64,000 nucleotides of DNA from an uncultured Croceitalea sp. (GCA_947503285.1 CANNDD010000002.1:310001-374000); one strand, 5' to 3'. Positions 16,978-26,347 are shown, numbered from the stretch's first letter. Notes: a model not told the origin generated them from the sequence alone. Numbers and translations: made by a program.

Positions 16978-17530
16978 CGTTCGCTTTATTTGTGTTCTGG
17001 ACACCAATGTTATCTACCCTATTGAAATACGGGATTTGCTTTTTTGGTTTGCCCATTACGATTTATACACTCCCAAATGGAGTGAACATATTTTTGATGA
17101 GTGGCGCGACGTTATGAAACGAAAAGGACTGCCCAACGAGGAAGTAACCAAACGAATAAATATAGCCAATCAGGCCTTTCCAGATGCATTGGTAACCCAT
17201 TACAATGGACTGATTTCAGGGTTAGAATTACCTGACCCCAAAGATTGCCATGTTCTAGCTGCTGCGATAAAAACGAATGCTAACGTAATTGTCACTAATA
17301 ACATCAAAGATTTTCCAAAAGAGTATTTGTCTTCCTTTGGTTTAAGTGCCAAAACAGCTGATGATTTTCTTACCGATATTATCGATTTAAATCCTGAACA
17401 GGCAACAAAGGCCTTTAAGGAAATGGTTTTAAATCGTAGAAATCCGGATTTGGATGAATTTCAGCTATTGGATATCTTGAGAAACAGAGGTTTAATAGAT
17501 ACTGCCAATTACCTTCATTCGCAACTTTAG
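16967..17530 (+). CDS. PIN-domain ribonuclease, likely toxin
   Basis: 187 residues. The PIN fold begins with the first catalytic aspartate in VLDTNVIYP (residues 9-17). It continues with acidic residues in PDPKDCHVLAAAIKTNA and ends the core with the VTNNIKDFP motif, where Asn and Asp complete the metal site. PIN toxins cleave tRNA or mRNA. A C-terminal extension of about 60 residues follows, usual for this subfamily. Start ATG lies within the antitoxin gene. Confidence 0.82.
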   Translation: MIHSVRFICVLDTNVIYPIEIRDLLFWFAHYDLYTPKWSEHIFDEWRDVMKRKGLPNEEVTKRINIANQAFPDALVTHYNGLISGLELPDPKDCHVLAAAIKTNANVIVTNNIKDFPKEYLSSFGLSAKTADDFLTDIIDLNPEQATKAFKEMVLNRRNPDLDEFQLLDILRNRGLIDTANYLHSQL

Positions 17531-17542
17531 AGCATTGGTTTG

Positions 17543-18313
17543 TTACTTTCTAGTTACATCCTTAAACCTCAACATCTCTAAAATTCGATTTGAGGCACCT
17601 AGATAATATCCAGTTTCTTTTTCAAAAGATTTTGGATTCTTAAAAGTTCCGAAAAGCATATCTATTATAGGTAAATCGGCATAATTATACCTATGTATAC
17701 CTTTGGCGTGATGCAGTGAATGGCTCTCAGGTCTTTGTATAATGTACCCCAACCACCTTGGCGTTTTAATATTGGCATGTTGAAATACCCCTAAAAATGT
17801 TAAGCTCAGGATAATGATGGTAATTGCTTGGGGAGATAGGCCCATAAACAAGGTGAAGCTGATAGAGCCGACCAGTGAAAGTCCAATCATATCATTGATA
17901 CTGAACATAAAAGCACTTGGCACATCCAATCGCTCGGCACTGTGGTGCATTTGATGGGATACACGAAACAAAAAATCCGATTTGTGTATGCTGATATGCC
18001 AACCGTATTGCACCAGTACGACCAAAAATATACCAATGGTTATTTGTAAGGGCAGATTCCATGAACTTAAATCAACCAATTGATAGGGTGCCAGAAAGCC
18101 ATCCCATAACAACGGAATATAGGTAGTGAGCAAAACATAGGCGAAAAAGAAAAGAAGTCCTTTCAGTTTCCAATACGGAATCTTTGGCAATGCCCTTGCG
18201 GGAACTAGCGTTTCCCAAAGAAATAATGCTCCGAAAATAGCATACACGATTAAAGAAACAGGGTCTGATAAAATTGCCCATGGGGTGGGCAGTTGATTGA
18301 TGAAACTTTCCAT
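17543..18313 (-). CDS. Sterol desaturase/fatty acid hydroxylase family protein
   Basis: 256 residues with four or five membrane helices. The di-iron histidine clusters are HISIH, HQMHH (about residues 101-122) and SHSLHH ... HRYNYADLP with the family's closing DMLFGTF. Such enzymes hydroxylate or desaturate lipids such as carotenoids or fatty acids in the membrane, using an electron donor. It converges on the PIN gene with 12 bases between stops and stands alone on its own strand. Confidence 0.87.
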   Translation of the reverse strand: MESFINQLPTPWAILSDPVSLIVYAIFGALFLWETLVPARALPKIPYWKLKGLLFFFAYVLLTTYIPLLWDGFLAPYQLVDLSSWNLPLQITIGIFLVVLVQYGWHISIHKSDFLFRVSHQMHHSAERLDVPSAFMFSINDMIGLSLVGSISFTLFMGLSPQAITIIILSLTFLGVFQHANIKTPRWLGYIIQRPESHSLHHAKGIHRYNYADLPIIDMLFGTFKNPKSFEKETGYYLGASNRILEMLRFKDVTRK

Positions 18314-18389
18314 AATTTTTAGTTTAAAATTTCAGCTACAAAACTATATGCAGTTGAAATCCCGGACTAAAAAAAAGACTTGACCTATG

Positions 18390-18962
18390 TTAGGAATTTA
18401 GTTTTTTACGAATTCTACTCAAACTCTCAGGGTGTATTCCAAGATACTTGGCAATCTTGTTCACGGGAATCTGTGAGATGTATTTTGTGTGGGTATGGAA
18501 CATTTCGGTATAAATTTCTTCGGCTGTTTTACTCAACAATGCCTTCTCTCGATTTGATTTTCGAATGTAGGCCCCTTCCATAATTTTTCGCCCAAACTTA
18601 TTGATACTTAAATCATGATCATAAGCCTCCATAAGATGGTGGTATTTTACCATTTCAAGCTCACAATCCATTAGTGCCGTCAATTTTACATCACTTACCG
18701 ATTGCAATAGAAAAGAAGTTAGACTCGCCACCATTTCATTCTCAAAAAAGAAGTCAATGATTTTCTCCGTCATATAGCTTTTTATACTCAACTCTATCAT
18801 TCCACTGTTGACAAAATAGACCGCATTTTCTATTTCGTTATAATCGGTAATTACCGTGCCTTTTTGAAAGAACACTTTCCCAACAGGAAAAGGAAGCTCT
18901 TCTAAGGTGTTGTTTTCATTCAATACCCTATTATAAAACATCAAAAAGGTCATAATTGACAT
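18390..18962 (-). CDS. Crp/Fnr family transcriptional regulator
   Basis: About 190 residues from ATG at 18962, chosen over TTG at 19016 because the cyclic-nucleotide-type beta barrel begins just after it. The N-terminal barrel holds ENAVYFVNSGMIELS, and the C-terminal HTH has the recognition region IAKYLGIHPESLSRIRKKL. Upstream of the HTH the sequence HTKYISQIPVNKIA is typical of Bacteroidota Crp-like regulators. The ligand is not evident. It may regulate the adjacent hydroxylase gene, 76 bases downstream on the same strand. Confidence 0.85.
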   Translation of the reverse strand: MSIMTFLMFYNRVLNENNTLEELPFPVGKVFFQKGTVITDYNEIENAVYFVNSGMIELSIKSYMTEKIIDFFFENEMVASLTSFLLQSVSDVKLTALMDCELEMVKYHHLMEAYDHDLSINKFGRKIMEGAYIRKSNREKALLSKTAEEIYTEMFHTHTKYISQIPVNKIAKYLGIHPESLSRIRKKLNS

Positions 18963-19042
18963 TGGTTGATTATCAGTTTTAAGGTAATGGAAATCTACTG
19001 AAGAAACAAAAACCAACCAATGTGAAATTACTCTTTTATGGT

Positions 19043-21151
19043 CTAAGCATTTAGGGTCGATTCTAAAGTTTTATGGAAGACTAGAATACACGCAATGCTT
19101 TTTTGATCTATTCTATGACAATTGTAAACCGCATTCTCTAGTTGTTCCATCATTTTTTGAAAACCTCCATTTTCAAATATCAATCCGTGTTCAATCTTAA
19201 ATTGACCCGTATCGACCAGGGCTTCTTTTAAATCATCGATAGAGACAATATTGGGCATTTTCACAAAATTTCGTTCGTTAAAAACATTGAGCTCTTCGTT
19301 AAATTTTTCGAAGGCCTGTTTTACACTCGCAGTCAAAGAATGAAGTTGTTCTTTGGTAACCTCACCCCGCGATTGAAGGTCCATTACATTTTCATAAATT
19401 TTATTTTTTGTAGCACTTATGGTGCGATACAAAAAAGAAAGTGATTGATGCTGTGCATACAATTGTTTCAATTTCGCATCTTCTCCTTGTGTTTTTGCCA
19501 GTGCGATGAAAAATGCACAGAAGGCAGTATCCCAAGACTCAAAACCTCGATTGAAGAGTTCTTCTCGTTTACTTAGCAGAAAATTATAGCCGTTCTCTAA
19601 ATTCTTCTTCTTATACTCCACCCCTTTAAAAGAAAATGATTTCTCTTTGGTGGTTCCTTGGGCAATCTGCTGGGCTTTTAACAGCAAATCCTCTATTTCT
19701 TCTACGGGTCTCATCAATTCTTTAAGTTCGGCTTTCAACTCATTTAGAAGAGCCTTTCTAGGTATCCCTAATTGTTGAATCTCCGTATTTAATTTTTCAT
19801 CATTCGGAATCTGTAAAAATCGATTTAAAAAAGTGTTTTCATATTCTTTGGCCAAATCAGCACCCTGGGTCTCAGAGGTAATGAATTCTTCCAGTATTTC
19901 AGATGCCTGCCATTCTTTTGGTTTTTTATCCAAGTAAAGCTTATAAAGCAACCGTGTCATTTCTTCTTGTAAAGCTTCTTTATCGCCAAACAACTTCCAA
20001 GGTGATCTTTCATCGGCTTCGCAATTGATATACGGTACCTTCGCATTGTCTTCCCTTCTATCATTCGGTGGATGACTGGCATACATGCCTACTGCTGAAA
20101 GTTCAGAACTGGAAAAATACTTCTTGCCTCCTCTAATATCATTGGGTAAAGCATCAAGAAGATTTTTTTGCGCTGTTGCACCTCTTTCAATAGCAAATGC
20201 ATTATGCCGATATAGGTTTTTTACAAAAATATTCTTCTTGCCCGCTAAAATGCTGTGGTTCAAAGTTGCCTGCCATGCTGATACCCCTCCGTCCAATTTC
20301 CATAGTGCCGAGATTATGGCATCGCTTCCAGAGGTCTTTACAGCAACTTTATCGGCATTGAACTCCATTTCCCTTGAAAGGGAAGAATACATCATATTCA
20401 AAAATTGATAAAATAGGTTTAAAAGCTGTCTTATTACCCAAATCATAGGGGTAATCACCCAGGCCGCTGCCGATAACCTTAGGTCTGAAGTCCTCCACTG
20501 ATCTAAAGTATCGTCCCATTTGTCCCTTTCAAAGATCATATCGTGAATAATGGTGTTCGCAGAAATAATATAACTACCTATTTTCATACTGCGTTGTGCA
20601 AAATGACCAAATTCATGACTTATGACGGCCTTAAATTCAGAAAGGTTCAAACAATCGGTCAATCCCATACCTATCGTAAGTTCTTTTCTCACAGGTAGAA
20701 AAAGGCTCAACCACATATTACTATAAGCTACATATGCATTCACATCTGGATCTACATAGATGTTTTTGGGTTTGGGTGCCCCGGTCTCTTTACAGATTTG
20801 CCCAATGAAGCCCCATAGCTCAAGGTTTTTTCCTTTTACCAACTTAATGCGGTTATTGGGTTTGTGGTTTTTAAGTTTGAATATGAACTTTAGGGTAAAA
20901 ATAAAAAGCATGCCAACCCCTGCTATTGCACCAACTTTCAACAGAATAGTTAGTTTGTTGATTACGCCCATGTCATATACAAGTGCATAATAAAGCAAAT
21001 ATCCCAGTCCAACGACCAGTGCCCCGTAAAGCATAAAAAACAATATAATGGCGACTATGGCCAAGAAAGCCCTCAATTGATAGGATGGGGGTAACGCCGT
21101 TAATTTTTTGGGTACTCCTTCAGGGCTATCGGGGTAGTAAGCCGTAATCAT
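19043..21151 (-). CDS. M48 family membrane metallopeptidase
   Basis: 702 residues. Two N-terminal membrane helices (about 28-55 and 65-92), then the catalytic HEFGH at 179-183, where HExxH binds zinc, and the third ligand region MEFNADKVA. The C-terminal 350 residues are helical and charged, an extension seen in a long subset of this family. The active site should face the cytoplasm, as in HtpX/Ste24. Its target is unknown; quality control of membrane proteins is the usual role. Confidence 0.85.
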   Translation of the reverse strand: MITAYYPDSPEGVPKKLTALPPSYQLRAFLAIVAIILFFMLYGALVVGLGYLLYYALVYDMGVINKLTILLKVGAIAGVGMLFIFTLKFIFKLKNHKPNNRIKLVKGKNLELWGFIGQICKETGAPKPKNIYVDPDVNAYVAYSNMWLSLFLPVRKELTIGMGLTDCLNLSEFKAVISHEFGHFAQRSMKIGSYIISANTIIHDMIFERDKWDDTLDQWRTSDLRLSAAAWVITPMIWVIRQLLNLFYQFLNMMYSSLSREMEFNADKVAVKTSGSDAIISALWKLDGGVSAWQATLNHSILAGKKNIFVKNLYRHNAFAIERGATAQKNLLDALPNDIRGGKKYFSSSELSAVGMYASHPPNDRREDNAKVPYINCEADERSPWKLFGDKEALQEEMTRLLYKLYLDKKPKEWQASEILEEFITSETQGADLAKEYENTFLNRFLQIPNDEKLNTEIQQLGIPRKALLNELKAELKELMRPVEEIEDLLLKAQQIAQGTTKEKSFSFKGVEYKKKNLENGYNFLLSKREELFNRGFESWDTAFCAFFIALAKTQGEDAKLKQLYAQHQSLSFLYRTISATKNKIYENVMDLQSRGEVTKEQLHSLTASVKQAFEKFNEELNVFNERNFVKMPNIVSIDDLKEALVDTGQFKIEHGLIFENGGFQKMMEQLENAVYNCHRIDQKSIACILVFHKTLESTLNA

Positions 21152-21511
21152 AATGGGTTGGTTTAAGGTTTGGATATTTAAGTTTGGTAAAACATAAACT
21201 TTTTTTGTTCCTATTTATTTTAGGTCTGACTTAAAAACTTATATCAAAATAGCAATTGGACTAAGGGCGAGAAACATTGGAGAACATGTAAGTTAAATCT
21301 GTAAAGACCTGAAAGGGTGAAATAACGACAAATGGTCTTTTTTATCGATAATTGGAATTTAAAAACCCATCCTCTTTTCAAAAAACCGTCAAATACTGCA
21401 CTGTAACGATATTTTCATACTGATAATCTTATAAGATTTATCTTACAGGTATTTCTTTTGAAATTTGTAAAACAAACCTACTTGAATTATTAATCTTAGT
21501 CACCAAATCTT
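21152..21511. other. Intergenic region, 360 bases, divergent promoters expected
   Basis: No gene seen. It separates the divergent M48 and TetR genes. The only structured site is the 14-bp palindrome listed separately. No clear TTG/TAnnTTTG pair was found for either gene. Confidence 0.5.
21425..21438. promoter_or_regulatory. Palindrome upstream of the TetR gene, candidate operator
   Basis: AATCTTATAAGATT is a perfect 14-bp palindrome 73 bases before the tetR-type start codon. A further half site resembling it (TTATCTTA) follows at 21438-21445. TetR regulators usually bind palindromes of this size near their own start, so it is a good autoregulatory operator candidate. Confidence 0.45.
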
Positions 21512-22147
21512 ATGGAAACAACTTTTGAAAAGAGCAAAACACTTCATTTACTGCGTGATAGGGGCCTTCGTCTTTTTTATGAAAATGGTTATTACAATAC
21601 TTCCTTAAATGATATCTTACGGGATTTATCGATTACAAAAGCGGTTTTTGAGCATTATTTTCAAACTAAGGAAGACTTTTTTATAAGTATAACACAAAAC
21701 TTGATATTTCAAGATATCTTGAACCTTCTGATACCGCCCGTAAACTATAAACGAAATCCTTTTCCCATACTGATGGACCTTTTTGACAATGAGCTTGAAA
21801 AAGTTTTGAACAGTTCAAACAATTACGGTTTTATGCTTGCAAATTTTATCAATGAGTTCAATAACAGGAATAAAAAAATCAGCAAATACCTTTTGGATAT
21901 TCTTCAAGTTTGGGAGATTAACTTAATTTCAATTCTTAAAAAAGGGCAATTAGATGGTTACTTAGACCAGCATATAGATTGTGAAAGTGTGGCGAACCAT
22001 ATTATTTCTTCTTACTTCGGAGTTAGGACCTTACTGGTTGAAGGTAATGCCAGTGTTTTAAGACAAAACTACTTAGGGCAACTAAAACAATATTTCGATT
22101 CCATTTCATGCCCAGAGCTCTCTAACGGGCATCAAGTTTATCGATAA
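21512..22147 (+). CDS. TetR/AcrR family transcriptional regulator
   Basis: 211 residues. The N-terminal HTH spans about residues 12-58 with the signature GYYNTSLNDILRDLSITKA followed by the helix VFEHYFQTKEDFF. The rest is the helical ligand domain. The 3' end overlaps the convergent glycosyltransferase 9 gene by 26 bases. No obvious target operon adjoins it other than itself and the divergent M48 gene. Confidence 0.88.
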   Translation: METTFEKSKTLHLLRDRGLRLFYENGYYNTSLNDILRDLSITKAVFEHYFQTKEDFFISITQNLIFQDILNLLIPPVNYKRNPFPILMDLFDNELEKVLNSSNNYGFMLANFINEFNNRNKKISKYLLDILQVWEINLISILKKGQLDGYLDQHIDCESVANHIISSYFGVRTLLVEGNASVLRQNYLGQLKQYFDSISCPELSNGHQVYR

Positions 22148-23168
22148 TCATCTGATATACTGTTTCAGGCGATATGGTTTCCATGACTTTTTCATATCCG
22201 GGTGGATGCTTGTTGCCATACACTGAAGTCGGAATTAATGGATATTTTTCCCTGTCGGCACAAATGGAATTTTCAAGGGGTTGGCCGAAAGGGGCAAAGC
22301 CGGCATAAGGGTGGGTAACGCCCCAAAGGGTAACGACATCAACTCCGTAATTGGCAGCCAAGTGCCCATTACCACTATCCATAGCAATCATAAGTCTAAG
22401 ATTTGATATGACCGCCAGTTCTTCTTCAAATGAAAGTTTGCCCGCAACATTGATAACATTATTTGAAAATCTATTTTGAACGGCTTCCAATTGATCTACC
22501 TCTTGTTGCCCACCGCCGAACAGCAGAACTTTAACATGCGGATTTGTTGTCAATTTTTCTAGCACCCCATTCATTAATACCAATGGGTACATTTTACTTT
22601 TATAAGCTGCAAAAGGGGCTATCCCAATCAAAATGGTATCGGCATCAGAACTACTCTCCATAATTTTAGGCAGGGCCATAGTAGGCAGGACATTATCTTT
22701 AGTCAAGTCTATGGGAAGTTTCAATTGTTGAAATACATCAGCATAACGCCGGTGTGTCGTTTTTAGCTGTTTAAAAACCTTACGATCTATTAGCCGTTTT
22801 TTTTCTTTTCTACCTTTGTCTATTTGAGCAACGGTGATCCCTTTTAAGTCAAAAAAAAGTTTTAAGATTTTACTTCGCAATACATTATGGGTGTCTGCAA
22901 CGGCGTCGATCCCTAACGTATTGAGTTGACGGTATAATCGGTAAAGGCCGATAAGGCCCTTGTGTTCTTTCTGAACCTTTGCCGAAAAAACGGTAACATT
23001 CTTTATACCGTTGAAAATGGGTTTAAACCGTTCTCTAGTGAGAATCGTTATTTTCAGGTTAGGGTATCGCTCCCTCAATGCCAAGATACATGGAACCAGC
23101 ATTGCCACATCTCCCATAGCCGAGAAACGCACGATCAATACATGTGCCGTATTACCCCTTTTGACCAC
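22122..23168 (-). CDS. Glycosyltransferase family 9 (heptosyltransferase-like)
   Basis: 348 residues, GT-B fold. The N-terminus (VLIVRFSAMGDVAMLVP) and the C-terminal donor-site region (DSGNGHLAANYGV, TLWGVTHPYAG) are typical of ADP-heptose:LPS transferases. The start is GTG at 23168, which overlaps the stop of the DUF4254 gene by 17 bases, so the two are translationally coupled. It acts in lipopolysaccharide core assembly in the cytoplasm, with the precise sugar unknown. Confidence 0.87.
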   Translation of the reverse strand: MVKRGNTAHVLIVRFSAMGDVAMLVPCILALRERYPNLKITILTRERFKPIFNGIKNVTVFSAKVQKEHKGLIGLYRLYRQLNTLGIDAVADTHNVLRSKILKLFFDLKGITVAQIDKGRKEKKRLIDRKVFKQLKTTHRRYADVFQQLKLPIDLTKDNVLPTMALPKIMESSSDADTILIGIAPFAAYKSKMYPLVLMNGVLEKLTTNPHVKVLLFGGGQQEVDQLEAVQNRFSNNVINVAGKLSFEEELAVISNLRLMIAMDSGNGHLAANYGVDVVTLWGVTHPYAGFAPFGQPLENSICADREKYPLIPTSVYGNKHPPGYEKVMETISPETVYQMIIDKLDAR

Positions 23169-23757
23169 GCAAGACCGGATTTAGTTCGTCGTCATTGTAC
23201 ATTTTCATTTGTTTATACACCTTCATATACTTTTTACCTACTGCAATATCATCTAAAAGTTGGTCGATAGCTGTGGAAAGGTCTCTGCGTTGCTCCCTCA
23301 AAACCGTTAATTTATTTGAACATGCCTCTATATGCGCTTTAGAAGCATCTATTCGATCAACTTCTTCTTGCATATGATATATTTTCAAGGCAAGAATAGA
23401 TAATCGATCTATTGCCCAAGCAGGGCTTTCGGTATTTATGGAAGCATTTTCCCGCACTTCAACATCTTGATATTTACTCAAGAAGTAACTGTCGATATAT
23501 TCTACCAAATCGGTTCTATCTTGATTACTGGCATCTATTTTGCGCTTTAATACCAGAGCCGCCTCCGGGTCGATATTGGGATCTCTAATGATATCTTCGT
23601 AATGCCATTGAACGGTATCGATCCAATTTTTGCGATATAAAAGATGCTCGATGGTTTGTTTGTCGTAAGGATTCTTGAATTCTTGGTCTACAGTATCCTC
23701 AATATGGTAAGTCTGGATACTTTCTTTAAAAATAGTGTTGGCAAGGGTAGTGAACAT
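23152..23757 (-). CDS. DUF4254 protein
   Basis: About 201 residues, helical and charged, with the family blocks HLLYRKNWIDTVQWHYED and PAWAIDRLSILALKIYHM. In Bacteroidota this family is regularly encoded directly upstream of a glycosyltransferase 9 gene, as here. ATG at 23757 is used; the longer frame begins with TTG. A role with LPS synthesis is inferred from the neighbourhood only. Confidence 0.82.
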   Translation of the reverse strand: MFTTLANTIFKESIQTYHIEDTVDQEFKNPYDKQTIEHLLYRKNWIDTVQWHYEDIIRDPNIDPEAALVLKRKIDASNQDRTDLVEYIDSYFLSKYQDVEVRENASINTESPAWAIDRLSILALKIYHMQEEVDRIDASKAHIEACSNKLTVLREQRRDLSTAIDQLLDDIAVGKKYMKVYKQMKMYNDDELNPVLRGQKG

Positions 23758-23782
23758 ATTCAATTCTTTGTGCAAAGATACA

Positions 23783-24706
23783 TTATTGCACAAGGTTAAA
23801 ACCTGCGATGATCAGAGAGGTAATGATCATAACGCTTAGTAGCCCTTCTTTAAACCTTTTATCCCTTATGGTCTCGAAATAATTGGTCAAAAAGACACTT
23901 ATGGGGAATAATGTATACAGTATCATATTACTACCGCTCTCTTCTGAGACGAAGACCAAAAGTATCCCTAAAACAAAATAGGCAAAAAGAATACGTAGGG
24001 AAAGAATGCGCCCCATACCGCGATTACCCAATTTTACCAACACGATGAACATTATTACCAATGCTAGAAAAAAATAACACAAAATACCAATGTAAGCAAA
24101 GGCGTCAAAAGTACCATTCAGTTTAAACGCATAATGACCTTGAATGAAACCCCAATCATTGAATAATCCTGAATAGCAAAGAACACCCATCAAACATACT
24201 ACCATGGCAGCCAAGGGCATCAGCCAGTTTCTAAGCTGTTTTCCGCAATATACATAGATTGCAATGTACATGGGAATTAAAAAAACCACCGTCCATTCCA
24301 TTACGACACTGGACAAAAAAACAAATAAGGAAGCTTCAAAAATTTTGTATTTGGTATTCTTCTCAAACTTTAAAGCGAGTACTTTATCCGTTGCCAATAA
24401 AAGCAAAAAATTACTGATCACTATCTTACCACTTAAGACCATAGGTAAAAAAACAGCCAACAGCAATACATAAAAAAGCATGGTAAACGAGCTTAACTCG
24501 GCCAATTTATCGGCTTTTAATGTTGGGTTTATGACCAGAAATGTGAGCAATAAAAAGAAAAGGCTGATGATTTTGGGTAAAAAAACACCATTCTCAAATA
24601 TGGAAACCGCTGAGACCGAAACCATAAGGATATATAGTAATGTGCAGAAACCCAACACTATTACATAGTTTATAGGTTTTGTTTTACTAAAAAAACTTGA
24701 AATCAT
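23783..24706 (-). CDS. DUF6427-type integral membrane protein
   Basis: 307 residues with about eight to ten membrane helices and almost no soluble parts. The N-terminus MISSFFSKTKPINYVIV matches a Flavobacteriia-specific membrane family usually next to the small DUF6341 gene and purD, exactly as here. It sits 25 bases upstream of the DUF4254 gene on the same strand. Function unknown. Confidence 0.68.
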   Translation of the reverse strand: MISSFFSKTKPINYVIVLGFCTLLYILMVSVSAVSIFENGVFLPKIISLFFLLLTFLVINPTLKADKLAELSSFTMLFYVLLLAVFLPMVLSGKIVISNFLLLLATDKVLALKFEKNTKYKIFEASLFVFLSSVVMEWTVVFLIPMYIAIYVYCGKQLRNWLMPLAAMVVCLMGVLCYSGLFNDWGFIQGHYAFKLNGTFDAFAYIGILCYFFLALVIMFIVLVKLGNRGMGRILSLRILFAYFVLGILLVFVSEESGSNMILYTLFPISVFLTNYFETIRDKRFKEGLLSVMIITSLIIAGFNLVQ

Positions 24707-24726
24707 TGCTGCTTTTACTATTTTTG
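24697..24726 (+). promoter_or_regulatory. Promoter of the DUF6341 gene
   Basis: TTG at 24697-24699, a 19-base spacer and TATTTTTG at 24719-24726, a full match to the Bacteroidota -33/-7 consensus. RNA would start near 24733, about 13 bases before the ATG. The -33 element lies inside the first codons of the divergent DUF6427 gene. Confidence 0.68.
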
Positions 24727-24745
24727 CCTAGTAAATATAACTAAG

Positions 24746-24967
24746 ATGAAATCATTTTTTTACGGCATAGAAGACTTATTTGTTAATGTTCTTTTTGCCC
24801 CTTATGATATGTTCCGGTTCATGGAAAGCTGGTGGTCTTCGAACCTCATCAATTGGTCATTCATGATTATTGGATTTGTCGCGATGGTCTATTGGATGGG
24901 TCAATTAAAGATTTTCAATGACAATAACGAAGAAGACAAGAGCATTACCTCCCACTCTTATCTATAG
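24746..24967 (+). CDS. DUF6341 small membrane protein
   Basis: 73 residues with one membrane helix (about 37-55, LINWSFMIIGFVAMVYWMG) and an acidic, Asn/Glu-rich tail. The FFYGIEDLF and LFAPYDMFRFMESWW blocks are those of a small Flavobacteriia family, sometimes mislabelled uracil phosphoribosyltransferase. It carries no phosphoribosyltransferase motif. Its neighbour on the other strand, DUF6427, is its usual genomic partner. Confidence 0.78.
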   Translation: MKSFFYGIEDLFVNVLFAPYDMFRFMESWWSSNLINWSFMIIGFVAMVYWMGQLKIFNDNNEEDKSITSHSYL

Positions 24968-24971
24968 TTTT

Positions 24972-24999
24972 GACTGCGCTCAACTACCCTTAGTTGAGC
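24972..24999. terminator. Hairpin with repeat core between DUF6341 and purD
   Basis: GCTCAACTA (24978-24986) pairs perfectly with TAGTTGAGC (24991-24999) around a CCCT loop, between two converging genes. The left edge GACTGCGCTCA (24972-24982) is the same core as the interspersed repeat at 13947, so a repeat fragment appears to have been co-opted as a terminator. Confidence 0.65.
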
Positions 25000-25021
25000 C
25001 AATTATTGGTTCGGTTTTTGA

Positions 25022-26293
25022 TTAAAGGTCAAAACCAATATCTTTTCGGTAATACATTCCCTCAAAATGAAAGTCTTTTAGACTATCATAAGATTTCGCA
25101 AGGGCCTCTTCAGTGTTTTCCCCGTAAGAAGTTATAGAGATGACCCTACCACCATTGGTTACTATCTTACCATCTTTTTCGGTGGTACCTGCATGGAATA
25201 CCAAAGAGTTCCCTATAGCATCCAATCCAGTGATTTCCTTTCCTTTCCCATAAGCTTCAGGATACCCTGCGGAAACGGTCATTACGGTGACGGCAATTCT
25301 CTCATCGATTTCTAAGGTCACATCTTTTAAGGTTTTGTTACCTACGGCTTCAAAAACAGTAAGCAAATCATTTTTGATTCGCGGAAATACGACTTCGGTC
25401 TCAGGATCTCCCATGCGAACGTTGTATTCGATGACCTTCGGTTCATCTCCCACCTTGATCAATCCGATAAAAATAAAACCCTGATATGGAATCTTATCCT
25501 TTTTTAGACCATCAACAGTAGGTTTTACAATACGTTCTTCTACTTTTTGCATGAATGCCCCATCAGCAAACGGAACGGGCGAAATAGCCCCCATACCACC
25601 CGTATTGAGCCCAGTATCGCCTTCACCGATGCGTTTATAATCTTTGGCTTCGGGAAGTATTTTATAGCTTTCGCCGTCAGTAAGCACAAAACAGCTGAGT
25701 TCAATACCGTCTAAAAATTCCTCAATTACCACAGTAGTACTGGCATTACCGAATTTAGCCTCCAAAAGCATGGCCCTTAATTGTTTTTTGGCCTCTTCTA
25801 AATCTTTTAAGATCAAGACCCCCTTACCTGCTGCGAGGCCATCTGCTTTTAGCACATATGGTGGTTGTAGGCTTTCTAAAAATCGGTATCCTTCTTCGAG
25901 ATCTTTAGATGTAAAACTTTGGTACGCCGCGGTGGGAATGTTATGGCGCATCATGAACTCTTTAGCAAACTGTTTACTACCCTCTAAAGTAGCAGCAAGC
26001 TTTTCTGGACCGATAACCCCTACTTGGTTCAAATCTTTATCACTTAGAAAAAAATCATGTACCCCCTTCACCAAGGGGTCTTCAGGCCCTACCACGACCA
26101 TTTCAATAGCGTTTTCAACAACAAACTCCTTAATGGCCTTAAAATCGTCACCTGCAATCGCGACGTTTTGTGCTAGCTGTGAAGTACCAGCATTACCAGG
26201 TGCAACGTATAACTTTGAAAGTTTGGGGCTCTGGGCGATTTTCCAAGCCAAAGTGTGCTCGCGACCGCCCGAACCAAGAATAAGGATATTCAT
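25022..26293 (-). CDS. purD: Phosphoribosylamine--glycine ligase
   Basis: 423 residues, the normal length. PurD catalyses the second step of purine synthesis, joining glycine to phosphoribosylamine with ATP. Visible features are the N-terminal GSGGREHTLAWK, VVGPEDPLVKGV, the ATP-grasp loop KADGLAAGKGVLIL, the GGMGAISPVP block and the metal site VIEYNVRMGDPETE. It is cytoplasmic. It forms its own transcription unit with a -7 element just upstream. Confidence 0.97.
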   Translation of the reverse strand: MNILILGSGGREHTLAWKIAQSPKLSKLYVAPGNAGTSQLAQNVAIAGDDFKAIKEFVVENAIEMVVVGPEDPLVKGVHDFFLSDKDLNQVGVIGPEKLAATLEGSKQFAKEFMMRHNIPTAAYQSFTSKDLEEGYRFLESLQPPYVLKADGLAAGKGVLILKDLEEAKKQLRAMLLEAKFGNASTTVVIEEFLDGIELSCFVLTDGESYKILPEAKDYKRIGEGDTGLNTGGMGAISPVPFADGAFMQKVEERIVKPTVDGLKKDKIPYQGFIFIGLIKVGDEPKVIEYNVRMGDPETEVVFPRIKNDLLTVFEAVGNKTLKDVTLEIDERIAVTVMTVSAGYPEAYGKGKEITGLDAIGNSLVFHAGTTEKDGKIVTNGGRVISITSYGENTEEALAKSYDSLKDFHFEGMYYRKDIGFDL

Positions 26294-26307
26294 GATTTAA
26301 TTTTGCC

Positions 26308-26315
26308 CAAATGTA
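26308..26315 (-). promoter_or_regulatory. -7 promoter element of purD
   Basis: TACATTTG on the minus strand matches TAnnTTTG. No TTG is present at the usual distance upstream. The RNA would start only about 8 bases before the purD ATG, so the message may be almost leaderless. Confidence 0.45.
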
Positions 26316-26347
26316 AGAACAATCAAAAAATGTAGGGGTTTAATCGT

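Noticed and set aside
15021-17530. Prophage or integrative element carrying the metallopeptidase and toxin-antitoxin genes
   Set aside because: No integrase, tRNA gene, attachment repeats or phage genes at either side; the island is bordered by intact ordinary genes.
24746-24967. Small gene as uracil phosphoribosyltransferase
   Set aside because: The protein is 73 residues with one membrane helix and lacks the PRPP-binding motif; the label is a known misannotation of this family.
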